Shown: piece after piece, positions 5,772 to 12,183 of the stretch
Layout: every line of letters begins with the position of its first letter
Numbering within the stretch: position 1 is the first letter of the stretch
Source of the DNA: an uncultured Oxalobacteraceae bacterium
Lineage (GTDB): Bacteria > Pseudomonadota > Gammaproteobacteria > Burkholderiales > Burkholderiaceae
Direction: 5' to 3'
NCBI GenBank assembly: GCA_946479255.1
Contig: CAMLFK010000144.1
Location: forward strand, 1 to 12,183
Length of the DNA: 12,183 nucleotides
Position numbers and translations under genes: made by a program
The notes under the pieces: generated by a model
What the model saw: only the letters and a program-made list of their open reading frames with translations
The model's database searches: none
Told to the model about the DNA's origin: nothing

Positions 5772-6935
5772 TTACTTGAGCTCGTCGTTGAGCAGCTTGA
5801 GGATCTTGGCGCCGGTTGGCGAAGTCTCAGGCTTGCCGTCGTTGCCCTGCACGGTCACCTGGCTGGCGCTGGCGCCGGCCGGGGTCTTGACCAGCACGCG
5901 GAAGCGCTGGGCTTCCTTGGCTTTCTCCGACGAGTCGCCGAAGCTGAACAGGCGCTTGAAGAAGCCGTCCTTCGACTCGACGTCAGGATCGACATAGCGC
6001 ACGAAGTACACACCCTGCACCCGGTCGCGGTCTTCCACGGTGAAGCCGACCCGGTCCAGGGCCAGGCCGACGCGGCGCCAGGCGCGGTCAAATCCTTCGT
6101 CCACTTCCACGTAGCTGCCGCTCTCGGCGGTAATCAGCTTGGCATGCTGTGGCGCCACCAGCGGGTTCTCGACCGCGTTCTTGGCGTCGGCCAGCACGGC
6201 CTTGTCTTCCGGCGCGCCTTTCAGGCGGGCCATCAGGCTGGTCAGGAAATACGCTTCCAGGTTCGGGTCATTGTGACGGCCGGTCCAGGTGGTCTGCTCT
6301 TTTTGCGCGCCAACCAGCACCTCTTCGGCGCCACGGTGGCTGATGTAGATCTCGGTACCGCCGTTGGCGCTGCGCTCCAGGCGGGTGCGGAACTTGTCGC
6401 GCTCGCCGGTGGAATACAGGGAATCGAACACGCGGCCGATCGAGCGGCGGATGAAGTCTTGCGGAATCTTGGCGCGGTTTTCGGTCCAGTCGGTTTCCAT
6501 GGTGCCGGTCGCCGGGGCTTCGGTCACGATGGTGAAGCCGTTATCGGCCCAGAACTGCTTGAGCACTGGCCACAGCTGTTCAGGAGTCTGGTTAACCACC
6601 AGCCAGCGCTGGTTGCCGGCGCGCTCGACGCGCATGGTTTCGGTGTTGGCCTGGCCGATCGGCGTGCCGGACGGGGCAATGCCGGGCGCGCCAGTGCGGT
6701 TCTGCAGGCTCGATGCGGTGGCGACGCCGCGCGCTTCGGGAATCGCGTAGCGGTTGTCCTTTTGCAGCTGGGTCAGGTCGGGCGGAACGTCCAGGTTGCT
6801 CGCCTTCTTGGCGCCGCGATAGTCCACACGGTCTTGCTCGACCACCGAGTTCACCATGCCGCAGCCGGCGAGGCTGACCATCAAGGCCGAAAGCACGAGG
6901 CCGCGGGCCGGGGTAATTGTCTTGCGAATAGTCAT
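5772..6935 (-). CDS. bamC: Outer-membrane assembly lipoprotein BamC
   Basis: BamC (NlpB) is a lipoprotein of the BAM complex, which inserts beta-barrel proteins into the outer membrane. The 387-residue product has a signal peptide and lipobox SLAGC with lipidated Cys25. Then comes the conserved N-terminal stretch (VDYRGAKKASNLDVPPDLT, about 37-55), which in E. coli BamC contacts BamD. The two expected helix-grip domains follow at about 105-225 (MRVERAGNQRWLVVNQTPEQ onward) and about 265-385 (SYVEVDEGFDRAWRRVGLAL onward). Somewhat longer than E. coli BamC. It lies 55 bp downstream of dapA on the same strand, the same gene order as in E. coli. No clear Shine-Dalgarno precedes the ATG; the start is chosen because it gives the signal peptide. 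Confidence 0.95.
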   Translation of the reverse strand: MTIRKTITPARGLVLSALMVSLAGCGMVNSVVEQDRVDYRGAKKASNLDVPPDLTQLQKDNRYAIPEARGVATASSLQNRTGAPGIAPSGTPIGQANTETMRVERAGNQRWLVVNQTPEQLWPVLKQFWADNGFTIVTEAPATGTMETDWTENRAKIPQDFIRRSIGRVFDSLYSTGERDKFRTRLERSANGGTEIYISHRGAEEVLVGAQKEQTTWTGRHNDPNLEAYFLTSLMARLKGAPEDKAVLADAKNAVENPLVAPQHAKLITAESGSYVEVDEGFDRAWRRVGLALDRVGFTVEDRDRVQGVYFVRYVDPDVESKDGFFKRLFSFGDSSEKAKEAQRFRVLVKTPAGASASQVTVQGNDGKPETSPTGAKILKLLNDELK

Positions 6936-6990
6936 GTTGTAACGGATGAGAGCTAAAAGCTACGGTGTCTGGAGAATCCTGGGTACGGCT

Positions 6991-7875
6991 TCAGGACTGC
7001 GGAAGGAGACCGGCGTCGCGCAGGGCGCCGCGTACGGTGTCGTGGAACTCGCCGCCCAGCGGCGCCAGCGGCAGGCGCATGCCGTCGGGAATCAGGCCCA
7101 TCTCGGTCATGGCCCACTTGACCGGAACCGGATTGGGTTCGACGAACAGTTTCTGGTGAAGCGGCAGGACCTTGTTGTTGATCTCGATGGCCTTGGCCAC
7201 CTCGCCCGCCATCGCCGCCACGCACAGCTCGTGCATGGCGCGCGGCGCCACGTTGGCGGTCACGGAAATATTGCCCGCGCCGCCGCAGAACATCAGGGCC
7301 ATCGCGGTCGGATCGTCGCCGGAATACACAGCGAACTCTTTTGGCACATTGCGCAGCAGCTCGGTGCCACGGCCGATATTGCCGGTCGCGTCTTTCACGC
7401 CGACGATGTTCGGAATGGCGGCCAGGCGCACGATGGTGTCGTTGGACATGTCGGCCACGGTACGGCCCGGCACGTTGTACAGGATGATCGGCAGGTCGAC
7501 CGCTTCGGCAATGGCCTTGAAGTGGAGGTACATGCCTTCCTGGGTAGGACGGTTGTAGTAAGGCACCACCAGCAGGGCGGCGTCGGCGCCGACTTCCTTG
7601 GCATAGGCGGTCAGCTTGATCGCTTCCGTGGTCGAATTGCCGCCGGTACCGGCGATGATCGGGATACGGCCGCGGGTATGCTCCACCGCCAGGCGGATCA
7701 GTTCGCAGTGTTCTTCGACGCTGACGGTGGCCGATTCGCCGGTCGTACCGACGATAACGATGCCGTCGGTGCCTTCGGCGATGTGCCAGTCGATCAGCTT
7801 GCGCAGGCCTGGAAGGTCGAGGCTGCCGTCTGCGTGCATCGGCGTGACGATTGCTACTATGCTGCCCTTGATCAT
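6991..7875 (-). CDS. dapA: 4-hydroxy-tetrahydrodipicolinate synthase
   Basis: DapA condenses pyruvate with aspartate semialdehyde, the first committed step to diaminopimelate and lysine. At 294 residues it is full length. Active-site residues keep E. coli numbering: Schiff-base Lys161 in GVKDATG, Tyr133 in ILYNVPGRT, Arg138, and Thr44/Thr45 in VGTTGES; Tyr107 is in VVPYYNRPT. The start is fixed by the family N-terminus ([13 protein letters not shown]). There is no clear Shine-Dalgarno (TTACCGAAAT precedes the ATG). The original leader is interrupted 23 bp upstream of the ATG by a group II intron, which separates dapA from its likely promoter and from the upstream methyltransferase and trpS. 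The gene probably forms an operon with bamC. Confidence 0.98.
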   Translation of the reverse strand: MIKGSIVAIVTPMHADGSLDLPGLRKLIDWHIAEGTDGIVIVGTTGESATVSVEEHCELIRLAVEHTRGRIPIIAGTGGNSTTEAIKLTAYAKEVGADAALLVVPYYNRPTQEGMYLHFKAIAEAVDLPIILYNVPGRTVADMSNDTIVRLAAIPNIVGVKDATGNIGRGTELLRNVPKEFAVYSGDDPTAMALMFCGGAGNISVTANVAPRAMHELCVAAMAGEVAKAIEINNKVLPLHQKLFVEPNPVPVKWAMTEMGLIPDGMRLPLAPLGGEFHDTVRGALRDAGLLPQS

Positions 7876-7901
7876 ATTTCGGTAACTATGCTGGTAAAGT
7901 T

Positions 7902-7936
7902 GGGTAGGAGGGGTCCGTTTCCAGACTCCTCCCCCC
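7902..7936 (-). ncRNA. Group II intron domain VI with branch-point adenosine
   Basis: A hairpin with basal pairs G7936-7934 / C7902-7904, a bulged A at 7905 (branch point), then a stem of G-rich 5' arm and CCCCTCC 3' arm with one A-C mismatch, closed by a GAAA tetraloop. Size and bulge position are as expected for lariat-forming introns. Confidence 0.88.
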
Positions 7937-7939
7937 TAA

Positions 7940-7973
7940 GAACCATGCGTGCGACTTTCATCGCACATGGCTC
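7940..7973 (-). ncRNA. Group II intron domain V (catalytic hairpin)
   Basis: Exactly 34 nt. An eight-pair lower stem GAGCCATG / CATGGTTC holds the AGC catalytic triad. A two-base bulge (CG) is on the 3' arm. The upper stem TGCGAT / GTCGCA is capped by a GAAA tetraloop. All hallmark elements are present, so the RNA is predicted catalytically competent. Confidence 0.95.
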
Positions 7974-7991
7974 AAGCGTAATAAAAAGCTC

Positions 7992-9695
7992 CTATACTGG
8001 AGCCGGCTTAATAACTTTCAATCCTCGGCTGTGAACTTGCTTGTGACAAGCAGGATGGAGCAATGCCCGATTACTGAGCGCATCCGAACCCCCTGCTGCC
8101 TTCGCGATGATGTGGTGGTCGTCCGAACCAGTTCCTTCATCCAGTTCAAACCCACAGTGAGCACAAATGCCTTGCTGACTGACGTAAAGGGTAGCCCATT
8201 GCTTGAGATAGCCCTTCTTTCGAAGTAAGCGCTCTTGCAGTAGTCGCTCCCCGTACAGCTCGTCCTCATGCCGGTAAGGGTTGTACTGCCCCTTTACCTT
8301 AATGTGCCGCTCTATAGGTGTGCCAGACATGGAGTATAACTCTAGCACACCTCCCACACCATCTTTCTTACTTGCATCGGTAGCGAACACCCTTTTTCGG
8401 TCCCCGACCGGCCGCCAATACTTTTGGCGAATCCAGGCAGAGCTCTTCGTCGGATGTCGACGCTTCGCCCATCGCATCAACCGCCAAAATAACAGCGAGT
8501 CCATGCGTGAGAAGGCCTCCTTCGCTACTACCGGGCTGTGATATTCAGACCAGCCCCACAGCAGCGGGTTGAGTACCCTTATGAGCTCGTCCTGCCTCAC
8601 CTGCAACCTGGCACCAATCGTTTTCCTCAGCTTTTCATAGAACGCTTTCACGTTTTTCTTACTGGGCTTGATGAGCAGTTTTCCGCGATATTTACGAAAA
8701 TTCCACCCAAGGAAATCGAAGCCTTCGTCGATATGCACGACCCTCGTTCTTGCTGAGGATAGCCGCAGTCCACGCTCTGCCAAGAACGTTTCAACCCACG
8801 GGATAACTTCACGCTCAAGCAACTCCTTGGAGTCTGCGGTGATCACGAAGTCGTCCGCATAGCGGACAATTCCGAGCTTGAGCTGTTTGGTTCTACCGAT
8901 TCCTAATCGCGCGGTGTAATGCGCGATCAGGCCAGTCTCAAGCCCGTTTAACGTCCAGTTTGCAATCGCGGGAGAGATAATTCCTCCCTGGGGAGTACCA
9001 GACTCCGTTGCAAGCCAAGCATTCCTGTCAATCACGCCGGACTTCAGCCATTTACGCAGTACCTCGCGATCCATGCCGACATGCGTCTGTATCCAGTCAT
9101 GATTGATGTTGTCGAAGAATCCCTCGATGTCCGCGTCCAACACCCAGCAGGCAGACCCTTTCTGGGACAACTTGATAAACAGTTGGGACATCGCGTCAGC
9201 CGTGCAGCGATTTCGACGAAACCCGTATGAGTTCGGATCGCTCTGCGTTTCCAACACCGGGTCTAGTGCAAGTAAGTGCAGCGCCTGCATTGCCCGGTCC
9301 AACATCGTCGGAATTCCCAACGGCCGCGACTTTCCATCGGCTTTTGGGATATACACACGGCGCAAGGGTGAGGGGCGGTATCCCCTCCTCTCCAACCTGG
9401 AAATCGCCCGGAACTTCTTCTGCGGCGAATCCCACGTCACACGGTCGACTCCGGCCGTCCGTTTGCCTTGGTTTTCAGTGACCCGTCTTACCGCCAATGC
9501 CTTGGCCGAAAACGAGCGAGTCAGCCACCGTTGCAGAGCTTTCACTCGCCTCCAGTTTTCTGACTCTGCAGCCTTCGCTAAACGTACCTGCATGACCCTC
9601 ACGTTCTTCTGAACTCGGTGCCAATTGATATGCATCCAGTCCTCGGGAACGTGTGAGGCCGCAGAACTATCCTGTGAACAGGCAGTTACTTTCAT
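7992..9695 (-). CDS. ltrA: Group II intron reverse transcriptase/maturase with HNH endonuclease domain
   Basis: The intron-encoded protein (567 residues) aids splicing and copies the intron into new DNA sites. Start at 9695 has GGAGG (9702-9706) six bases upstream; an in-frame ATG at 9722 lacks this. Domains in order: RT0-2 (QGKRTAGVDRVTW, then RPSPLRRVYIPKADGKSRPL about 107-126), RT3 with catalytic Asp189 (LDADIEGFFDNI), RT4 (GTPQGGIISPAIAN), RT5 with the YADD box at 279-282, and RT6-7 (LSSARTRVVHIDEGFDFLGW). The X/maturase region contains NPLLWGWSEYHSPVVAKEAF (376-395). A C-terminal endonuclease has CAHCG, GSDDHHIIAKAAGG and HPACHKQVHSRG. No stop or frameshift interrupts it. The RT motifs resemble the chloroplast-like class. 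It sits in domain IV; its stop is 18 bases before domain V. Confidence 0.96.
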   Translation of the reverse strand: MKVTACSQDSSAASHVPEDWMHINWHRVQKNVRVMQVRLAKAAESENWRRVKALQRWLTRSFSAKALAVRRVTENQGKRTAGVDRVTWDSPQKKFRAISRLERRGYRPSPLRRVYIPKADGKSRPLGIPTMLDRAMQALHLLALDPVLETQSDPNSYGFRRNRCTADAMSQLFIKLSQKGSACWVLDADIEGFFDNINHDWIQTHVGMDREVLRKWLKSGVIDRNAWLATESGTPQGGIISPAIANWTLNGLETGLIAHYTARLGIGRTKQLKLGIVRYADDFVITADSKELLEREVIPWVETFLAERGLRLSSARTRVVHIDEGFDFLGWNFRKYRGKLLIKPSKKNVKAFYEKLRKTIGARLQVRQDELIRVLNPLLWGWSEYHSPVVAKEAFSRMDSLLFWRLMRWAKRRHPTKSSAWIRQKYWRPVGDRKRVFATDASKKDGVGGVLELYSMSGTPIERHIKVKGQYNPYRHEDELYGERLLQERLLRKKGYLKQWATLYVSQQGICAHCGFELDEGTGSDDHHIIAKAAGGSDALSNRALLHPACHKQVHSRGLKVIKPAPV

Positions 9696-10069
9696 GCTGA
9701 ACCTCCGATAGAGAATGAGCATCGTCGGTGCCAGCCCTCCCGAGGGAAGAGCTCACCGTCGAGTGACTTTCATGATCTACAAAGCCGATACAGCGCCTAA
9801 CGACAATCGCACCACGTGGAAGTCAGCACCCTTTCAGGCCAGGACAAATTCCGAATCCCTATCCGTCTCATTACAAGCCGGCCTTCGCTTTCTCCACGAT
9901 CCCTTACCCGCTCTCTCAACAGTGTTCCTCGCGGTCCACCTGCCTGTCTCAGACAGGCGAGAAATCGGGCTTACCACGTTCCCTGCGATACCGACGCGAT
10001 ATAAATACCGATCGCGCCTAGCCACTTAGGACCTATCTTTTCCCCGGTGGTACTCAAACGACGTACCCT

Positions 10070-10077
10070 GACTTTTA
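10070..10077 (-). other. EBS1 of the intron
   Basis: The minus-strand sequence TAAAAGTC pairs over eight positions (one G-U) with the exon bases GGCTTTTA (10651-10658) immediately before the intron 5' end. This is the principal 5' splice-site and target-site recognition element. Confidence 0.8.
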
Positions 10078-10134
10078 ACCAGAGCAACTGACCACATACC
10101 ATTTTGGTTAAGGCCAACAGCAGCTTGGGCCTTT

Positions 10135-10140
10135 CAATCA
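10135..10140 (-). other. EBS2 of the intron
   Basis: The minus-strand sequence TGATTG pairs perfectly with exon bases CAATCA (10659-10664), directly next to IBS1. It lies 57 bases 5' of EBS1, a usual arrangement. Confidence 0.72.
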
Positions 10141-10650
10141 TCACGAGGATTCACTCGATAGTTCAATTAGTTTGCCCATATGGCACTAGCCTAGCCCCGC
10201 AACCGCCTGCTGCTGGCAGTATCGTGTCATTGCTCACGCAACTACAACGTCAAATTTCTGATGGGTACATTGTCCCCGAGGCTTTGCACCCCGCCATTGC
10301 TGGCGACGCACACTCGGGTAGGCTACAGATGGTCGTACATCTGGTCGTGTCGAATCGAATTCGATCGCACGACAAGGCATTGCAGAGTTAGAGCATGTTT
10401 GAAAAACCGCGAATTTCCGCGTGTTTCCACGGACCAAACCTACGAAAGAAAATCGTATGCGAATGTTACCAACTGAGTTTTGGCAAGCAAAACAAACAGC
10501 AATCGTCAAGTCTGAGCATTGCACTCAAACCCGAGCGATGATTCCATTAATCTTCAAGGAACAGCTTCACTACCATAGGCCCGTGGGCTGCTTGCCTACC
10601 TTACGGCTGCGACTAGGGGGGCTAGCTACCATGCTCGATGCGTGTCGCAC

Positions 10651-10664
10651 TAAAAGCCTGATTG
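10651..10664 (-). other. Intron target site: IBS2-IBS1
   Basis: The minus-strand exon CAATCA-GGCTTTTA ends at the intron boundary and is complementary to EBS2 and EBS1 over 14 consecutive bases. It overlaps the TACAAT that looks like the dapA -10 box. Confidence 0.78.
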
Positions 10665-10666
10665 TA
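10661..10666 (-). promoter_or_regulatory. Probable -10 box (TACAAT) of dapA, now cut off by the intron
   Basis: TACAAT (5 of 6 to consensus) lies 22-27 bp past the methyltransferase stop. With the intron removed it would be about 33 bp before the dapA ATG, a natural promoter position. The -35 is poor. Transcription from it would start at about 10654, only a few bases before the intron. Confidence 0.45.
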
Positions 10667-10688
10667 GCGGATAGCCCGCCGGAATGGT

Positions 10689-11258
10689 TCATTCTTGTCC
10701 AGATTCGCGTGGCGCCCCGGACTCCAGGCGTGCCAGTCCACGGGGAAAGCCCGGCCCGGCGGCGCACAGGCGCTGCACCATCGCCGGTTTGGGACTGGCG
10801 CTAAAGCCATCCTCGAAGGCTAACACGCGCAGAGCGCCCGCGGCCGCATGGGCCAACAGCTCGCCCTCGCCAAGCAGAAAGTCCGGCTTGGACGGCTTGC
10901 CGTAGGCTTCGTTGCCGATGGCGAAGGTTTCGTAGATCAACATGCCGTCCGGTGCCAGGCTCGCCATCAGCGGCCCCATCAGCGCGCGGTGCAGATAATT
11001 GGTGACCACGATGGCGCTGAAACGCCCAGGCACGAACGGCCAGGCCAGCGCCGGATCTTCCAGGTCGACCGCCAGCGTGGTGATGCCTTCGCCGCCGGCT
11101 TCTCGCAAGGCGGCCGGGTCGCGGTCGACCGCCAGCACCGGGTGGCCGAGCGCGGCGAAGTGGCGCGCATGGCGCCCCCGCCCGCAGGCCAGGTCGAGTA
11201 CTTCGCCTGGGCGCGCCAAGGGCGCCCAGCGCGCCACCCAGCTGGAGGCGGCGTCCAT
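10689..11258 (-). CDS. Class I SAM-dependent methyltransferase
   Basis: A 189-residue cytoplasmic protein with a Rossmann-type methyltransferase core. The glycine-rich SAM loop is VLDLACGRGRH (20-30), the acidic ribose-binding end of strand 2 is VLAVDRD (41-47), VDLED lies at 64-68, and the strand-4 region is IVVTNYLHRAL (83-93), then LIYETFAIGNEAYGKPSKPD (107-126). The last two blocks resemble TehB-like methyltransferases of proteobacteria. The substrate cannot be told. The ATG overlaps the trpS stop by one base (TGATG), indicating translational coupling. An in-frame extension to 11540 exists but reads antiphase to trpS and is rejected. No terminator is visible after the stop, so transcription may continue into the intron and dapA. 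Confidence 0.9.
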   Translation of the reverse strand: MDAASSWVARWAPLARPGEVLDLACGRGRHARHFAALGHPVLAVDRDPAALREAGGEGITTLAVDLEDPALAWPFVPGRFSAIVVTNYLHRALMGPLMASLAPDGMLIYETFAIGNEAYGKPSKPDFLLGEGELLAHAAAGALRVLAFEDGFSASPKPAMVQRLCAAGPGFPRGLARLESGAPRESGQE

Positions 11259-12183
11259 CAGGTGTAAGACAGGCCCATCGCCTCGCGCACGTCGCGCATG
11301 GTTTCCTGCGCCAGCTTGCGCGCAGTCTCGCAGCCGTCGGCCACGATGGCGCGTACCAGCGAAGGATCGTCCAGGTACTGCTGGGCGCGCTCGCGCATCG
11401 GTTCCTGTTCGCGGATGACGCCGTCGATCACCGGCTGCTTGCATTCGATGCAGCCGATGCCGGCGCTGGTGCAGCCCTTGACCACCCATTCGCGGGTCGC
11501 GTCGTCCGAGTACACCTTGTGCAGCTGCCAGACCGGGCATTTCTGCGGGTCGCCCGGGTCGGTGCGGCGCACCCGCGCGGGGTCGGTCGGCATGGTGCGG
11601 ATTTTCTTGGTCACCGAATCGCGGTCTTCGCGCAGAGTGATCGCGTTGCCGTAGCTCTTGGACATCTTGCGGCCATCCAGGCCCGGCAGGCGCGAATCTT
11701 CGGTCAGCTTGGCTTGCGGCTCGACCAGGATCAGCTTGCGGCTGCCTTCGAGGTAGCCGAACAGGCGTTCGCGGTCGCCCATCGACAGGCTCTGGGCGTC
11801 GTCCAGCATGGCTTGCGCCTGCAGCAAGGCATCGGCCTTGCCGTCCTGCTGGTATTCGGTGCGCAGTTCCATGTACAGCTTGGCGCGCTTGCTGCCGAGC
11901 TTCTTGACGGCTTCCATGGCTTTTTCTTCGAAGCCAGGTTCCTTGCCGTACATGTGGTTAAAGCGGCGCGCGATCTCGCGCATCATTTCAATGTGCGGCA
12001 CCTGGTCTTCACCGACCGGCACTTCGGTGGCGCGGTAGATCAGCACGTCGGCGGCCTGCAGCAGCGGGTAGCCGAGGAAGCCGTAGGTGGTCAGGTCCTT
12101 GTGCGCCAGGTTCTCGATCTGGTCCTTATAGGTCGGCACCCGTTCGAGCCAGCCGAGCGGCGTGGCCATCGACAGCAGCAGGT
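11258..12183 (-). CDS. trpS: Tryptophanyl-tRNA synthetase (5' end outside window)
   Basis: Class I synthetase that charges tRNA(Trp). The frame runs off the right edge; the visible part is 307 codons. The first Met in view (12169, MATPLGWLERVPTYKDQ) is internal. Recognisable segments are YPLLQAADVLIYRATEVPVG, DQVPHIEMMREIARRFN (a conserved active-site helix), and the KMSKS loop GRKMSKSYGN (167-175, counted from that Met). The anticodon-binding C-terminal half follows, including GIGCIECKQ and LAQETMRDVREAMGL. Between the conserved helix and KMSKS there are about 65 more residues than I recall in E. coli TrpS, including AKLYMELRTEYQQDGKADAL and SMGDRERLFGYLEGS. This may be the longer betaproteobacterial form. 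It is the first gene of an apparent trpS - methyltransferase unit. Confidence 0.97.
   Translation of the reverse strand, partial: LLLSMATPLGWLERVPTYKDQIENLAHKDLTTYGFLGYPLLQAADVLIYRATEVPVGEDQVPHIEMMREIARRFNHMYGKEPGFEEKAMEAVKKLGSKRAKLYMELRTEYQQDGKADALLQAQAMLDDAQSLSMGDRERLFGYLEGSRKLILVEPQAKLTEDSRLPGLDGRKMSKSYGNAITLREDRDSVTKKIRTMPTDPARVRRTDPGDPQKCPVWQLHKVYSDDATREWVVKGCTSAGIGCIECKQPVIDGVIREQEPMRERAQQYLDDPSLVRAIVADGCETARKLAQETMRDVREAMGLSYT

Larger units (their letters stand above)
7899..10650 (-). mobile_element. Complete group II intron (chloroplast-like class, IIB-like) in the dapA leader
   Basis: A self-splicing retroelement with all expected parts on the minus strand. The 5' end is GTGCGACACG at 10650. 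EBS2 (10135-10140) and EBS1 (10070-10077) pair with the 14 bases of exon just before the 5' end. An intact reverse transcriptase/maturase is encoded at 7992-9695, followed by domain V (7940-7973) and domain VI (7902-7936) with a bulged A at 7905. The 3' end is taken as ...CCCAAC at 7899, which ends in AY with the branch A seventh from the end. Total 2752 bases. GC content is visibly lower than in flanking genes, as expected of a mobile element. The 3' boundary is uncertain by a base or two. Confidence 0.9.
9696..10650 (-). ncRNA. Group II intron domains I-III and 5' part of domain IV
   Basis: A 955-base structured, non-coding stretch between the GTGCG 5' end and the maturase start. It is rich in short inverted repeats and contains the exon-binding sequences. 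Short open frames here are incidental. EBS1 begins about 573 bases into the intron, longer than I would expect, so domain I may carry an extension. I have not folded it in full. Confidence 0.75.

Noticed and set aside
8003..8021. Possible outward promoter near the intron 3' end (TTGAAA at 8016-8021) for dapA
   Set aside because: The only nearby -10 (TATAGG) is 19 bp away and poor; too weak to list as a feature.
6144..8034. Two long plus-strand open frames opposite bamC and dapA
   Set aside because: Mirror frames of GC-rich genes on the other strand; no domains or ribosome-binding sites of note.
10311..10313. GTGTGCG on the minus strand as an alternative 5' end of the group II intron
   Set aside because: It would give a more usual distance to EBS1, but the bases before it (ending CTACCCGA) do not pair with EBS1/EBS2, and about 340 bp would be left unexplained. 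The GTGCG at 10650 has a 14-base match.
9715..10804. Several short plus- and minus-strand open frames in the intron 5' half
   Set aside because: They lie in structured intron RNA and in the exon junction, and lack domain similarity or good starts.
11259..11540. N-terminal extension of the methyltransferase
   Set aside because: Arg-rich translation out of phase within trpS; the ATG at 11258, overlapping the trpS stop, begins just before the methyltransferase core.

Overview
The window looks like a chromosomal segment of a GC-rich betaproteobacterium, most likely Burkholderiales and probably Oxalobacteraceae (Massilia/Duganella/Janthinobacterium type). This is inferred from the style of the housekeeping proteins (MutS, a long-form TrpS, DapA next to BamC), a PEP-CTERM protein, and codon use rich in G and C. 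No species is claimed.

Layout. Bases 1-2120 (+) hold the C-terminal part of mutS and a translationally coupled exported protein that resembles a metallophosphoesterase but has lost its metal-ligand motifs. Bases 2104-3352 (-) hold slyD, a strong bidirectional terminator, and a small PEP-CTERM protein whose 3' end overlaps the gene before it. A 78-bp divergent promoter region then leads to roxA-like (ribosomal protein L16 arginine hydroxylase) and a conserved hypothetical gene (3431-5061, +). Bases 5062-5358 are a gene-poor, less GC-rich gap with a possible transposase remnant and a perfect 18-bp palindrome. A small Ala-rich lipoprotein follows (5359-5643, +). It is closed off by two terminators that face the convergent bamC.

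The right half is on the minus strand and reads trpS - methyltransferase - [group II intron] - dapA - bamC. trpS and the methyltransferase overlap by one base. The intron (about 2.75 kb, 7899-10650) appears complete. It has a GTGCG 5' end, EBS1/EBS2 that pair with the flanking exon, an intact reverse transcriptase/maturase with HNH domain, a canonical 34-nt domain V, and a domain VI with a bulged adenosine. It sits in the 61-bp gap between the methyltransferase and dapA, apparently within the -10/start-site region of dapA. That makes it the most interesting object here.

The rest is ordinary housekeeping: mismatch repair, lysine/diaminopimelate synthesis, outer-membrane assembly, protein folding and tRNA charging. 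I see no CRISPR array, tRNA, rRNA or multi-gene defence system. The possible novelty lies in the intron's placement, the degenerate phosphoesterase and a few regulatory-looking palindromes.
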